Positions 56,267-63,892 of a DNA stretch of 64,000 nt are shown here, one piece after another. The notes beneath the pieces are model-generated. The model was not told the DNA's origin and made no database searches. It saw only the letters and a program-made list of their open reading frames with translations. The position numbers were made by a program, and so were the translations under genes. The DNA comes from Pontibacterium granulatum (GTDB taxonomy: Bacteria; Pseudomonadota; Gammaproteobacteria; Pseudomonadales; Balneatricaceae), in the NCBI RefSeq assembly GCF_029961155.1, contig NZ_JASBRH010000013.1, forward strand, positions 60,202 through 124,201. The letters run 5' to 3'. How positions within the stretch are numbered: the stretch's first letter is position 1; each line of letters starts with the position of its first letter.

Positions 56267-57124
56267 ATGAAATATCAGCTTGAAAAATGGACTTCGCTAG
56301 CAAGCCATTTCATCGGTGAACACTTTGACAACTGCAAGGCGCTATTGGACAAAGACTATGACGGTCTCCATCCACAGGTTCGCTTTGTTAGCACGCAGCT
56401 TTACTTATCATGTCACTTCAGTAGTGAAAGCTCACTAATCCTACTAAGAGAAGGCCGTGAATGGGATGCAGACATAATAAGCAGATCAGTTATTGAGGGC
56501 ACGGTTAAATATATATATATGCTTCAAGGCAATGACGGCGAAAAGCTCACCAGATCAATAGAGTACTGGGAACGGCTTCCAAACTACGCTGCAATTAAAA
56601 GGAGCTCAAGAGCCGAGTCATTTCTGCTTGATATAGAGGAAAGCGATTCTTTGGAGTGGCAAGCTATTAGAGATCTTGTGTTAAGCGACTCTGAGATTGA
56701 AGCATACAGAGCGGGCAGCAATACTAAAGAACGAAAGCTTTTGGAGCAAAAGTGGTCTTTCAGTCAAATCATCAAAAACTACGCAAATGATAGTGAGGAA
56801 GGCTTAGAGTATTTGGCCCATTTAGCCCACGATTATGGAATGAGTAGCCATTTAATTCACAAGGACGGTGACGGTGTAGGAATGATTTGGGAGCGTTCTC
56901 AACGAGAAGCTGAGCGATTAAATGCTGTTAAAATTGCGCATATAGCTAAATCAATTTCTGACCTGTGTACTTTTTCAGAAATAAGGTCTATCTATTTGCA
57001 TAAAAGTTGCAACCTGGATTACAGCTTTGTTAGAGCTCTAAAAGATTCATATCATGCGTTATTTTTAGAGTTGCAACAGGCCACTGAAAGCTTTGTAGAG
57101 AAGGAATACGGCACTGAAACTTAA
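56267..57124 (+). CDS. DUF5677-like protein
   Basis: 285 residues, soluble, all-helical. It resembles the DUF5677 family by HPQVRFVSTQLYLSCHFSSESSLILLREGREWDADIISRSVIEGTVKYIYML and the late HLAHDYGMSSHLIHKD (His pairs). Family members are common in accessory and defence-rich regions but uncharacterised. 39 bp after the split gene, with ATTAAGG-type ribosome site; AT-rich like the rest of the cassette and probably its last gene. Confidence 0.65.
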   Translation: MKYQLEKWTSLASHFIGEHFDNCKALLDKDYDGLHPQVRFVSTQLYLSCHFSSESSLILLREGREWDADIISRSVIEGTVKYIYMLQGNDGEKLTRSIEYWERLPNYAAIKRSSRAESFLLDIEESDSLEWQAIRDLVLSDSEIEAYRAGSNTKERKLLEQKWSFSQIIKNYANDSEEGLEYLAHLAHDYGMSSHLIHKDGDGVGMIWERSQREAERLNAVKIAHIAKSISDLCTFSEIRSIYLHKSCNLDYSFVRALKDSYHALFLELQQATESFVEKEYGTET

Positions 57125-57234
57125 ATGGTTGCCTATTGGATATTGGTTCAGGGCCTGAAAGCTAGAAATGTACTGACATTTATTTAAAGAAATTTTCCTA
57201 ATCCTCCTCTATTCAACGTATTAATAATGACGAA

Positions 57235-57257
57235 AGGAGACGGTGATATCGTCTCCT
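57235..57257 (-). terminator. Hairpin downstream of the inovirus repressor
   Basis: AGGAGACG / CGTCTCCT stem with a 7-base loop, in the gene-free gap 57125-57313. Reading leftward it is followed by TTTCGTC, a weak T-run. Confidence 0.5.
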
Positions 57258-57313
57258 ATGCGGATGTTCTGATCTTCCTTGATGGTTAGTACAAGCATTC
57301 CCTGCTCTCCTAG

Positions 57314-57712
57314 TTATACTGCCTTGGAGTCTTCTAAGGCAGTTACGTTCCTTTGTTTAGATAGCCGTTCCAAGATTAGGTCGGCGGTTTGATCTGGGGT
57401 TAACAGTACCCCTTCCATATCCTTTGCATCAAGAATGCTAATGATCGCTTCTCTCAAGGTAACGGTTTCACCAGCTTCCGAAGGTGAAGTCTGACCCACT
57501 TCGGGCATAGTTTTTCCAGTCACTAGCCAAAACACATACTCAGGCCAGTGTTCTTCTATCGCCTTAATGTGGTCCTCATTAACCCTTTGTACGCCGTGAC
57601 AGACACTCTTCCATGTCCCCGACTTGATGCCGGTAAGTTCTTCAAATTCTTTGTATTTCTTTCGTTCTGAAGACCCGTTTATATCAATAAGTTCTCGAAC
57701 TCTATCTTTCAT
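57314..57712 (-). CDS. Inovirus-type repressor-like DNA-binding protein
   Basis: 132 residues. HTH-like N-terminal half (SSERKKYKEFEELTGIKSGTWKSVCHGVQRVNEDHIKAIEEHWPEYVFWLVTGK): the EYVFWLVTGK end is typical of small phage repressors found leftmost in Pf-like prophages. The C-terminal half is helical (ILDAKDMEGVLLTPDQTADLILERL). Divergent from the Xis-like gene with operators between; together they form the probable lysogeny switch. Confidence 0.8.
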   Translation of the reverse strand: MKDRVRELIDINGSSERKKYKEFEELTGIKSGTWKSVCHGVQRVNEDHIKAIEEHWPEYVFWLVTGKTMPEVGQTSPSEAGETVTLREAIISILDAKDMEGVLLTPDQTADLILERLSKQRNVTALEDSKAV

Positions 57713-57713
57713 A

Positions 57714-57772
57714 TAACGATTTATTATCGTTAAACTATTTACGTCTAATTATTTAGCGTTATATAGTTTAAC
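57714..57772. promoter_or_regulatory. Operator region between the repressor and Xis-like genes
   Basis: TAACGAT-TTATT-ATCGTTA (57714-57732) is a perfect inverted repeat directly at the repressor start. GTTAAACTAT (57729-57738) and ATAGTTTAAC (57763-57772) form a second, longer-spaced inverted pair. AT-rich, 104 bp in all between the two genes. Confidence 0.7.
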
Positions 57773-57816
57773 CGTAGTTTGATTGATTGGCATTAATCAT
57801 AGTACAGGAAAACGGC

Positions 57817-58059
57817 ATGTTATCTGAAGGAACAATTCCATCCGCACCGATCATGGACCAGCAAGCCTTTGCTGATTCTGTTGGTGTCTCTATCAAAAGC
57901 GTTCGTGATTACGTGGGTAAGGGCTATCTCCCCGTTGTGAAGCTTTCGAACTGTGATACTGAGTCGAAACGCTCTTTCATCAACGTGTTCATCTTGCAGG
58001 AATGGCTTCGTGATCAAGGCGAAGAGTGGTTAATCCAAATGCGGGAGAACCAATCATGA
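57817..58059 (+). CDS. Xis-like / MerR-type HTH protein
   Basis: 80 residues from the ATG at 57817, with AGGAAAA 5-10 bases upstream. Winged-helix motif QQAFADSVGVSIKSVRDYVGKGYLPVVKL then FINVFILQEWLRDQ, typical of excisionase-like proteins in inoviruses that also switch on early genes. Start of the rightward phage operon; overlaps the next ATG (ATGA). Confidence 0.8.
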   Translation: MLSEGTIPSAPIMDQQAFADSVGVSIKSVRDYVGKGYLPVVKLSNCDTESKRSFINVFILQEWLRDQGEEWLIQMRENQS

Positions 58060-58529
58060 ATCGCCAGCACTACATCAACGCACTACGCGAGGCCAGCAAA
58101 GCCCGTGTAATCACGGCACAGGCGATGCGTGACATCGATCATCTGTATACCGATGCGGCCATTAACGGCCCTCTCGGCATCCTGGTCGATCCTGTCTTTG
58201 TTCGGTATATCCGTCTAATCGACGCACGCCACAACCGTACCTCCTATCACGCGGGCTTTACCCCTGCACAACGTCGCCTAGCGGCTTTTGCATCCCACCG
58301 CGAGATAGAGATCAGTTCCCGTAAAGCTGCTCTTACAGGGGACAGCAGCTTGGGGCGCAAGGCAGCTCACCCTGTCTTGCGTTTTGGTTCGCTGATTCGT
58401 GACCTGTTCTCATACCCAAACCCTAGAACGGGCCACACATCAGCAACTATGGCGGTATCTTCCGCTACACCTGCGGGCTGTTATGCCGTGGCTCGCGGGT
58501 GTTCTCCTACTTCGGCAAAGGTGCACTAA
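58056..58529 (+). CDS. Inovirus hypothetical protein
   Basis: 157 residues. The first ~105 (MNRQHYINALREASKARVIT...FTPAQRRLAAFASHREIEIS) look like a normal helical protein; the last ~45 (Ala/Thr/Ser/Cys-rich) do not and may be read poorly. Coupled to the Xis gene by a 4-base overlap. No family recognised. Confidence 0.6.
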   Translation: MNRQHYINALREASKARVITAQAMRDIDHLYTDAAINGPLGILVDPVFVRYIRLIDARHNRTSYHAGFTPAQRRLAAFASHREIEISSRKAALTGDSSLGRKAAHPVLRFGSLIRDLFSYPNPRTGHTSATMAVSSATPAGCYAVARGCSPTSAKVH

Positions 58530-58531
58530 CC

Positions 58532-59017
58532 ATGTTTGGTCTGTTGCACCCTGCGGCCCCTGGTGAATACTGCCCACGATGCAGGCAACCGTACGACGGT
58601 CGCTTGAAATCGTTTATCGCATTCACCGATCCGGCCACACAAACCCACCTCACAACCGTCTACGGCTCTGAGTGCTGCCAGAAATGCGAGTACACCCTAC
58701 TTCGCTGGCCACTGGCTAAACGCAGCACCATCGCCGCACAGGTGGGGCTGGTTGGGTTTCTGCACTACTACACACGCGAAAGCCGCGCTGTACGGGTTAC
58801 CCCTCGCGGCGTTCGTCCTGCACATGTTTCCGAAAGTTCGGCGGTTCATCTGTGTTTGGTGTCCTGGGGGAACAATACACCCAAGGGCAATCCACGCCCG
58901 GAGAAAAAGCCGCTCCGCACTTCCGAAAGCATGTTCGGCTCTGTTGCCCATCAGCTGCCGTCGGAGCTACCGCGCCGCGCACTACGCAAACCGTCACTGA
59001 AGAGGGCGAAACCATGA
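58532..59017 (+). CDS. Inovirus zinc-ribbon-like hypothetical protein
   Basis: 161 residues from the ATG at 58532, two bases after the previous stop (a GTG at 58499 is in frame). Cys pairs EYCPRCRQ and SECCQKCEY ~40 residues apart suggest a zinc-binding fold in the first 60 residues; the C-terminal half is basic and low-complexity. Overlaps the next ATG by 4 bases. Confidence 0.55.
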   Translation: MFGLLHPAAPGEYCPRCRQPYDGRLKSFIAFTDPATQTHLTTVYGSECCQKCEYTLLRWPLAKRSTIAAQVGLVGFLHYYTRESRAVRVTPRGVRPAHVSESSAVHLCLVSWGNNTPKGNPRPEKKPLRTSESMFGSVAHQLPSELPRRALRKPSLKRAKP

Positions 59018-59355
59018 GACTGAACAAACGAGAACAGCTGGCCCTGCACGCATTAGACAAGATCGCAGAGGCGCTATCTGGCGGTGCTACCGCCCTGCTC
59101 TCTCAGGCAGAGGCCAACGCACTACAACACTGCCTTGGATTTGATATTTGGGAATCTACAACGCCAAAAGGTGAGATCAACGCACTCGTTCGCGGAAAGG
59201 ATATTCCGGTCGTGTTGCTGGTATCACCGATAGAACCAACGGCGCGCCCACCGCGCAATTGTTTCTTCCCATTCCAGATCAAGGAATACGACTCGAAATT
59301 AATCACGTGTCCGCGATGCCACAGCCGCAAGCGGGTAGCACGTATGAACGGCTGA
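59014..59355 (+). CDS. Inovirus hypothetical protein with C-terminal CxxC pair
   Basis: 113 residues. Helical N-terminal region (MRLNKREQLALHALDKIAEAL), a short beta-like middle and a basic end ITCPRCHSRKRVARMNG, with a single CxxC. Possibly a small nucleic-acid-binding protein; coupled by ATGA overlap. Function unknown. Confidence 0.6.
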   Translation: MRLNKREQLALHALDKIAEALSGGATALLSQAEANALQHCLGFDIWESTTPKGEINALVRGKDIPVVLLVSPIEPTARPPRNCFFPFQIKEYDSKLITCPRCHSRKRVARMNG

Positions 59356-59369
59356 GAAAGGTGAAAGTC

Positions 59370-59681
59370 ATGCAAGCATCAATGAAAGTTCAAGTACTGG
59401 CAGCGAAGCGTTTCAAGATGGACAACGGCTACGCCGCAACCACCCTCTACTGCGTCGGCGCAATGGTCGATGAGCAGGACAAATTCGGTAAACCGCCCAT
59501 GAAACTGAGCGGTGATTTTGACGTGCTCGACCAGCTGCGCGGAAACATCCCCGGCGAAATGGAACTGAATGTGGAATTCCGCCAGGGCTCCAAAGACAAG
59601 CTCGAACAGTACGTGCTGAGCGCTACGCCGGTAGATCGTCCAGCGGCTCAGAAGCCAGCACAGACTGCACCGGCTAAGTAA
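59370..59681 (+). CDS. Inovirus single-stranded DNA-binding protein (gpV-like)
   Basis: 103 residues from the ATG at 59370. It resembles the OB-fold ssDNA-binding proteins of Pf-type phages: KVQVLAAKRFKMDNGYAATTLYCVGAM, LSGDFDVLDQL, PGEMELNVEFRQGSKDKLEQYVL, then a flexible Ala/Pro/Gln tail. It coats the single-stranded genome before extrusion and may also repress translation. Position just before the coat genes matches the family order. Confidence 0.75.
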   Translation: MQASMKVQVLAAKRFKMDNGYAATTLYCVGAMVDEQDKFGKPPMKLSGDFDVLDQLRGNIPGEMELNVEFRQGSKDKLEQYVLSATPVDRPAAQKPAQTAPAK

Positions 59682-59698
59682 GCACCAGGGCAATCAAC

Positions 59699-60034
59699 GT
59701 GGCGACCTACCTGATCTGCAACGGCGCAACCGAGTATTTCGACAAGGGAAATACACGCTTTAAGTGTACCGAGGCGTTAGAGCTGTACAACGAATCAGAG
59801 TTGGTCGCCATTCTCGAAGCCCGCGGTGTGATTTCAGATTCGCCGCAAGCCGGTCTTGATCCTGCATCGCTGGACCGACTCGCGGCAGCAATCGAGCAGT
59901 TTAACCAGTTAATGGAGACGCTGTTCGTATTTGATCCTGAACTCTTTGGGATCGTTCTTTTGGGATGCCTCATGCTCTTTTCTAAGGGTTGGGGTCTCGG
60001 TGTGATAGTGCGTCGAATGTCGGCGCGTCAATAA
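59699..60034 (+). CDS. Inovirus minor coat-like protein with one membrane helix
   Basis: 111 residues, GTG start. A soluble N-terminal half (MATYLICNGATEYFDKGNTRFKC) ends in one membrane helix (FGIVLLGCLMLFSKGWGLGVIV) and a basic tail, the right topology for a phage structural or assembly protein. Lies between ssb and the major coat gene. Confidence 0.65.
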   Translation: MATYLICNGATEYFDKGNTRFKCTEALELYNESELVAILEARGVISDSPQAGLDPASLDRLAAAIEQFNQLMETLFVFDPELFGIVLLGCLMLFSKGWGLGVIVRRMSARQ

Positions 60035-60047
60035 AGGTAAAACGGAA

Positions 60048-60326
60048 ATGAATAAATTCCTGATGGATCGTAAAGATCGTGCTGCCCAAGCTTTTGGAAC
60101 CCTGCGTTCTAAGGGGGCGACCGTAGCAAAAGCCACCGGTACTGCACTGGCTGTAGGTGCGGCATTTGTCGGTACCGAAGCAATGGCCCTCTCTGCTGAG
60201 CAGAACACCGCAATTTCTACCGCTTATGGTGAGACCGAAACCTCAGTCGGTTTGATCATTACCGGTATTTTCGGTGTGGCCCTGCTGCTGGCGGGCTTTG
60301 GTTACGTGCTGAAAACCATGCGCTGA
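60048..60326 (+). CDS. Inovirus major coat protein (gpVIII-like)
   Basis: 92 residues with a long basic leader (47 residues, cleaved at EAMA before LSAEQ). Mature part is 45 residues: acidic N terminus (LSAEQNTAISTAYGETETS), hydrophobic core (VGLIITGIFGVALLLAGFGYVL) and a basic end KTMR. This is the classic major coat layout; thousands of copies sheath the filament. Good AAAGG ribosome site. Confidence 0.9.
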   Translation: MNKFLMDRKDRAAQAFGTLRSKGATVAKATGTALAVGAAFVGTEAMALSAEQNTAISTAYGETETSVGLIITGIFGVALLLAGFGYVLKTMR

Positions 60327-60403
60327 TGGTTACCTCCGTTGTTCTGGCTGTAGCGTGGTTCTCCTCGTGGAAATACGGCTGGTATACCGGACGTATCACC
60401 TAA
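60326..60403 (+). CDS. 25-residue coat-like peptide (gpVII/gpIX-like)
   Basis: Its ATG overlaps the major coat stop (TGATG). The peptide MVTSVVLAVAWFSSWKYGWY... is hydrophobic with a basic aromatic end and stops immediately before the terminator. Size and location fit the tiny minor coat proteins (32-33 residues in M13) of the filament tip. Too small for standard gene callers. Confidence 0.6.
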   Translation: MVTSVVLAVAWFSSWKYGWYTGRIT

Positions 60404-60424
60404 GGGGGCTTCGGCCTCCTTTTT
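60404..60424 (+). terminator. Central terminator of the inovirus
   Basis: GGGGGC-TTCG-GCCTCC (one G-T pair) followed by five Ts, directly after the coat genes and before the gpIII-like gene. The same place is used in M13-type phages to limit expression of the distal genes. Confidence 0.85.
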
Positions 60425-60441
60425 CATTTCTGGGGTGTGTC

Positions 60442-61974
60442 GTGAAACGAGTTATCGATTTAGGGTTGATCTGGGTGCTGGGGATCGTCGGTGGGGCGTT
60501 GGTGGCGTTGCCTGCGCAGGCGTATGACGGGATTTACTGGTCCGGTTGGTATGCGCCACCTGCGGGAACGCCTGAGGAAGGCTGTGCGGTTTTCTCAGCG
60601 GGATACTCAACGGTATCTGCGGCGTATAGCCCATACAATCCAGATGCGTTTGTATGCTACCCGTATTCCTCTACCCAGCATGATAGCCAGTGTACGGGAC
60701 CGGCAAATCCGAGGGACGACTGTGTGGGTGACAGCCTGCAAGGGCTCGGTGGCAAACGTACCACCATCGAAAAGAAAATCTGTCCTGATCCTTTGCCAAC
60801 AAACAATCCGTCTTTAATTGAGGCATGTGGTCAACAGCCGGTCGATTGCCCTGATGAGGGAACCGTTAAGCGTGTTGGCACAGCGGTTAACGGCACGATA
60901 GAGAACGGCGTGTTTAAAGAGGAATTCCCCGAAGGTGGCTTTACCCTGGGCGGCGTCTTATCTGCCGGTGGCTGTGAATATGTCAGCCCGACCATGCTGC
61001 AACCCGGCGCACCTGGGTACGGCACTGACCTGAACTCACAAGTTAAATGCACCAAGGCCGGTTCCTGCTTTCGCTACTACAACTACGTGGCATCGGGTCA
61101 GGCCCGGGAAGCCGGTGAAAATGAACCGTGGTCAGGTGTTGCAGGTGATCCAGAATTCCCAGAGGTTCCGAACGAACAGACGGAAGCCTCAACCGATACA
61201 CGCGAAAGTCGTACCACCACCGCCTCGACCGATCCGATTACCGAACAAGTCGGTGATACCACGCAGACCACCCAAACCGTCACCACCACGGAAACCCGAG
61301 GAGACGGCAGCGTTGTTCAAACGCAGGATGAGATTACGACGGTGACGCGCTCCAACGGCATCACCCGCACCGACACCAAAACCACCGTTACCACCACCAA
61401 CGCAGACGGTTCAAAGACCGTCGAGACCACCAATAACATCAGCTACACCCAAGCGCCGCAGACCATCTACAACATCGATAACTCAACCGGACGCGTGACC
61501 GTGACCGCAACCGGTGGGGGCACGACCAGCCAGCAGACCCGCACCACGGAAGACTACAACCCGCAGGGCGAGAAGGTCTCAGAGAGCAAAGAGGAAGGCC
61601 CTGTTACCGGGGACGATGCCGCCAAACAGCAGCAGGAAGAAGAGACCTGTAAGACCAACCCGCTCCTGGATAAGTGCATCGGCGACTTCAAAAAAACGGC
61701 CAAGGGTGAATTTGGCGACATCGCTGGGAAAGTGCTGGATGCCAAAGAAGAGTACATGGACACCTTCGAAGACATTAAAACGCAAGCCACCGCCAAGCTG
61801 AACTTCAACCTGTCCGGCGGCGGTTCAACCAGTGATTACATTGTGTCGTTCCGGGGTGTGGAGGGAAACATCGGCATCACACGGTGGTTCTCACTGTTTG
61901 ATCAATACGACCTGGCGGCGCTGGTCATGGCGATTGCTGCACTGATTGCCGTCTTTGTGATTTTGAGGGCTTAA
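60442..61974 (+). CDS. Inovirus adsorption protein (gpIII-like)
   Basis: 510 residues from the GTG at 60442, giving a clean signal peptide (MKRVIDLGLIWVLGIVGGAL, cleaved after PAQA). N-terminal Cys-rich domains (residues ~25-235, with many Cys pairs), then a Thr-rich repetitive linker (~245-375) of TTT/TET/TTV units, and a C-terminal domain with two Cys (CKTNPLLDKC) ending in a membrane anchor (LAALVMAIAALIAVFVILRA). Recognises the host pilus or other receptor; the linker length fits a tip stalk. Confidence 0.85.
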   Translation: MKRVIDLGLIWVLGIVGGALVALPAQAYDGIYWSGWYAPPAGTPEEGCAVFSAGYSTVSAAYSPYNPDAFVCYPYSSTQHDSQCTGPANPRDDCVGDSLQGLGGKRTTIEKKICPDPLPTNNPSLIEACGQQPVDCPDEGTVKRVGTAVNGTIENGVFKEEFPEGGFTLGGVLSAGGCEYVSPTMLQPGAPGYGTDLNSQVKCTKAGSCFRYYNYVASGQAREAGENEPWSGVAGDPEFPEVPNEQTEASTDTRESRTTTASTDPITEQVGDTTQTTQTVTTTETRGDGSVVQTQDEITTVTRSNGITRTDTKTTVTTTNADGSKTVETTNNISYTQAPQTIYNIDNSTGRVTVTATGGGTTSQQTRTTEDYNPQGEKVSESKEEGPVTGDDAAKQQQEEETCKTNPLLDKCIGDFKKTAKGEFGDIAGKVLDAKEEYMDTFEDIKTQATAKLNFNLSGGGSTSDYIVSFRGVEGNIGITRWFSLFDQYDLAALVMAIAALIAVFVILRA

Positions 61975-61976
61975 CG

Positions 61977-62300
61977 ATGGGCGATATTTTAGATGCAATC
62001 CAAGGAATCTATGACTTCCTGGTCAGTGGCTCCTATACATTCGTGCAGGAGATATTTGCACAGATCACCCTATGGATCATGGTCTGGTACTTCAAAGCAA
62101 AGGCCGCAGCGCTGGTGTTCCTGTGGGGTGTCGGTCAGGCCATGCTCGACCAGCTCAATATTTCCGGCCTGATCAACCAGTACTGGGGTCAGCTGGACAG
62201 TGGCTTCTTGGGCTTTATCACCCGCTACAAAATCCCCGAAGCCCTTAACCTCGTTTTGAACGCCCACCTCACCAAGTTCCTATGGAGGATGATGGCATGA
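61977..62300 (+). CDS. Inovirus minor coat protein, gpVI-like (DUF2523)
   Basis: 107 residues with two to three membrane helices (FAQITLWIMVWYFKAKAAALVFLWGVG...). DUF2523 proteins regularly sit between gpIII-like and Zot genes. Overlaps the Zot ATG (ATGA). Confidence 0.85.
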   Translation: MGDILDAIQGIYDFLVSGSYTFVQEIFAQITLWIMVWYFKAKAAALVFLWGVGQAMLDQLNISGLINQYWGQLDSGFLGFITRYKIPEALNLVLNAHLTKFLWRMMA

Positions 62301-63667
62301 CCACAGCTATCCATCACGGCCCACCGGGTTCTTTTAAATCCTTCGGCACCGTTCAACGCGCCATGATTCCCGCCCTGAAAGAGGGGCGTACGGTTGTGAC
62401 CAACATTCGTGGTTTCCAGTCGCTTGAACGTATCGAGCAAGCGTTAGAGATCAAGCTCCCGCCCGAAGCCAAGATCATTTATGTCGAAGCGGATAAGGAC
62501 AAAGGCTTTCAGGCCATGGCGCGCTTCTTTCATTGGGCACCGCTCGGCGCATTGATCGCGATTGATGAGACCCAACGGGTGTGGTCTAAGAAGCGTGACG
62601 CCAAGTTGGACAAGTATGATCTGAAGCTCACCGACGACGACGGCGAAGAACGCTCAGCAGACGACATCAAACGCGACTGCCCCCTTTGGGACGGTGAGTA
62701 CGAACGGCCCGAGACCGTCGAAAACGCGTTTGACCAGCACCGCCATTACAACTGGGACATCTACTGCACCACGCCCAACATCGCCAAGGTGCATCCCGAA
62801 GTGCGGCTGGTCGCTGAGATCGCTTATCGGCACAGAGGCTTGGGTTCTCTGTTGCCGCAGTGGAAAAATAAATGGAAGGAGTTTCCCCATGACGCAGAAT
62901 CGAGCGGTAAGCAACTCAGTCATTACCTGGGTGACGCACAACGATACACGGCTGACCAAAGAGTCTTCGCCTGTTATCAAAGCACTAAGACAGGAAAAGC
63001 TAAAGGGACATCAGAAGCTCGGCCTCTTTATCGAGACCCTAAGATACAGATGTTCACAGCGGCTTTCCTCGGGTGCCTCGGGTACTTCATTTATGCGCTC
63101 GATCATGTCCTCGAAAGCAATCCGATTTTTAACGCGATTGTGTCAACGGACGTTGAAGAAACTGGGCCAGGTCCTGCTGAAGTTGCTGGGCGTCCTAGTG
63201 GGGATGGTGATCGTGGGCATGTTGATTCGACTCAGTATGCGAGCGCTTTTGATCGTCTAGCACCTGCGCTTACAGCCAATACGCCGGAGCCAGTGCAAGC
63301 CCCCGCCGTTGAGTCACCGAAACCCAGCATTCAAAGCGCGTTGCTCGTCTCAGACGATCCGCTCGGCCATTACTTCAGCGCTGGCTATGACGTGCGCCTT
63401 GCTGCTGCCGTCTTTGTGCCTGGACGGGAAAGCCTCTACTACCGCGTCACCGTCTACCAGAACGGCGACCGCATCGACCAGTTCAGCCAAGACGAAGTAC
63501 GGGCCTACGGCTATCAAGAAGATTACGGGGCTGCGGGCCTGCGCCTCCGGCGCGGCGAAGCCGTATTTCTCGTGCGTCCATTGGTGGCCCGTCGTATTCG
63601 ATCTTCTGAGCCGATAGCACCGCGTAAGCCGGTCATCACCGACAGGCTTTCAGTCGTGAACATGTAA
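62297..63667 (+). CDS. zot: Zonula occludens toxin-like assembly ATPase (gpI-like)
   Basis: 456 residues. Walker A HHGPPGSFKSFG (residues ~6-17), Walker B ALIAIDETQRVWSK, one membrane helix at ~251-270 (FTAAFLGCLGYFIYAL) separating the cytoplasmic ATPase from a periplasmic part. It drives extrusion of the filament through the envelope. The C-terminal part has a Cys-free basic repeat region. Translationally coupled to the gpVI-like gene. No gpIV-like secretin follows in the window, so host secretin use is possible. Confidence 0.88.
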   Translation: MTTAIHHGPPGSFKSFGTVQRAMIPALKEGRTVVTNIRGFQSLERIEQALEIKLPPEAKIIYVEADKDKGFQAMARFFHWAPLGALIAIDETQRVWSKKRDAKLDKYDLKLTDDDGEERSADDIKRDCPLWDGEYERPETVENAFDQHRHYNWDIYCTTPNIAKVHPEVRLVAEIAYRHRGLGSLLPQWKNKWKEFPHDAESSGKQLSHYLGDAQRYTADQRVFACYQSTKTGKAKGTSEARPLYRDPKIQMFTAAFLGCLGYFIYALDHVLESNPIFNAIVSTDVEETGPGPAEVAGRPSGDGDRGHVDSTQYASAFDRLAPALTANTPEPVQAPAVESPKPSIQSALLVSDDPLGHYFSAGYDVRLAAAVFVPGRESLYYRVTVYQNGDRIDQFSQDEVRAYGYQEDYGAAGLRLRRGEAVFLVRPLVARRIRSSEPIAPRKPVITDRLSVVNM

Positions 63668-63892
63668 GCCCAACAGCTTTCGAACAGTACCGGATACCCA
63701 AGCAATGGCACGTTTCAGCAAGGACCGCTTTCCAGGTCGCCAGCACAGCAACTCCCGCAGTACAAACGGCAACGGCAGTTGTACCGCTACGGGAATCACG
63801 CGCGGTTTGCGTTTAGCACCGCGTTTCTTCCGTTTCGGGAACTCCGGTAGTTCCATCGGTAGCAACAGCTGTATCCAAATGTCCTTTTCCAT
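63650..63892 (-). CDS. Basic small protein antisense to the zot end
   Basis: 80 residues from the ATG at 63892, where GAGGAGG lies 8 bases upstream, a near-ideal ribosome site. Basic and hydrophobic (PKRKKRGAKRKPRVIPVAVQ, then VRKLLGLHVHD). It converges on zot and overlaps its stop by 18 bp. No family recognised. Confidence 0.5.
   Translation of the reverse strand: MEKDIWIQLLLPMELPEFPKRKKRGAKRKPRVIPVAVQLPLPFVLRELLCWRPGKRSLLKRAIAWVSGTVRKLLGLHVHD

Noticed and set aside
62694..63260. 188-codon frame inside zot
   Set aside because: Same-strand shadow of the Zot gene; Walker motifs and membrane helix are in the zot frame.
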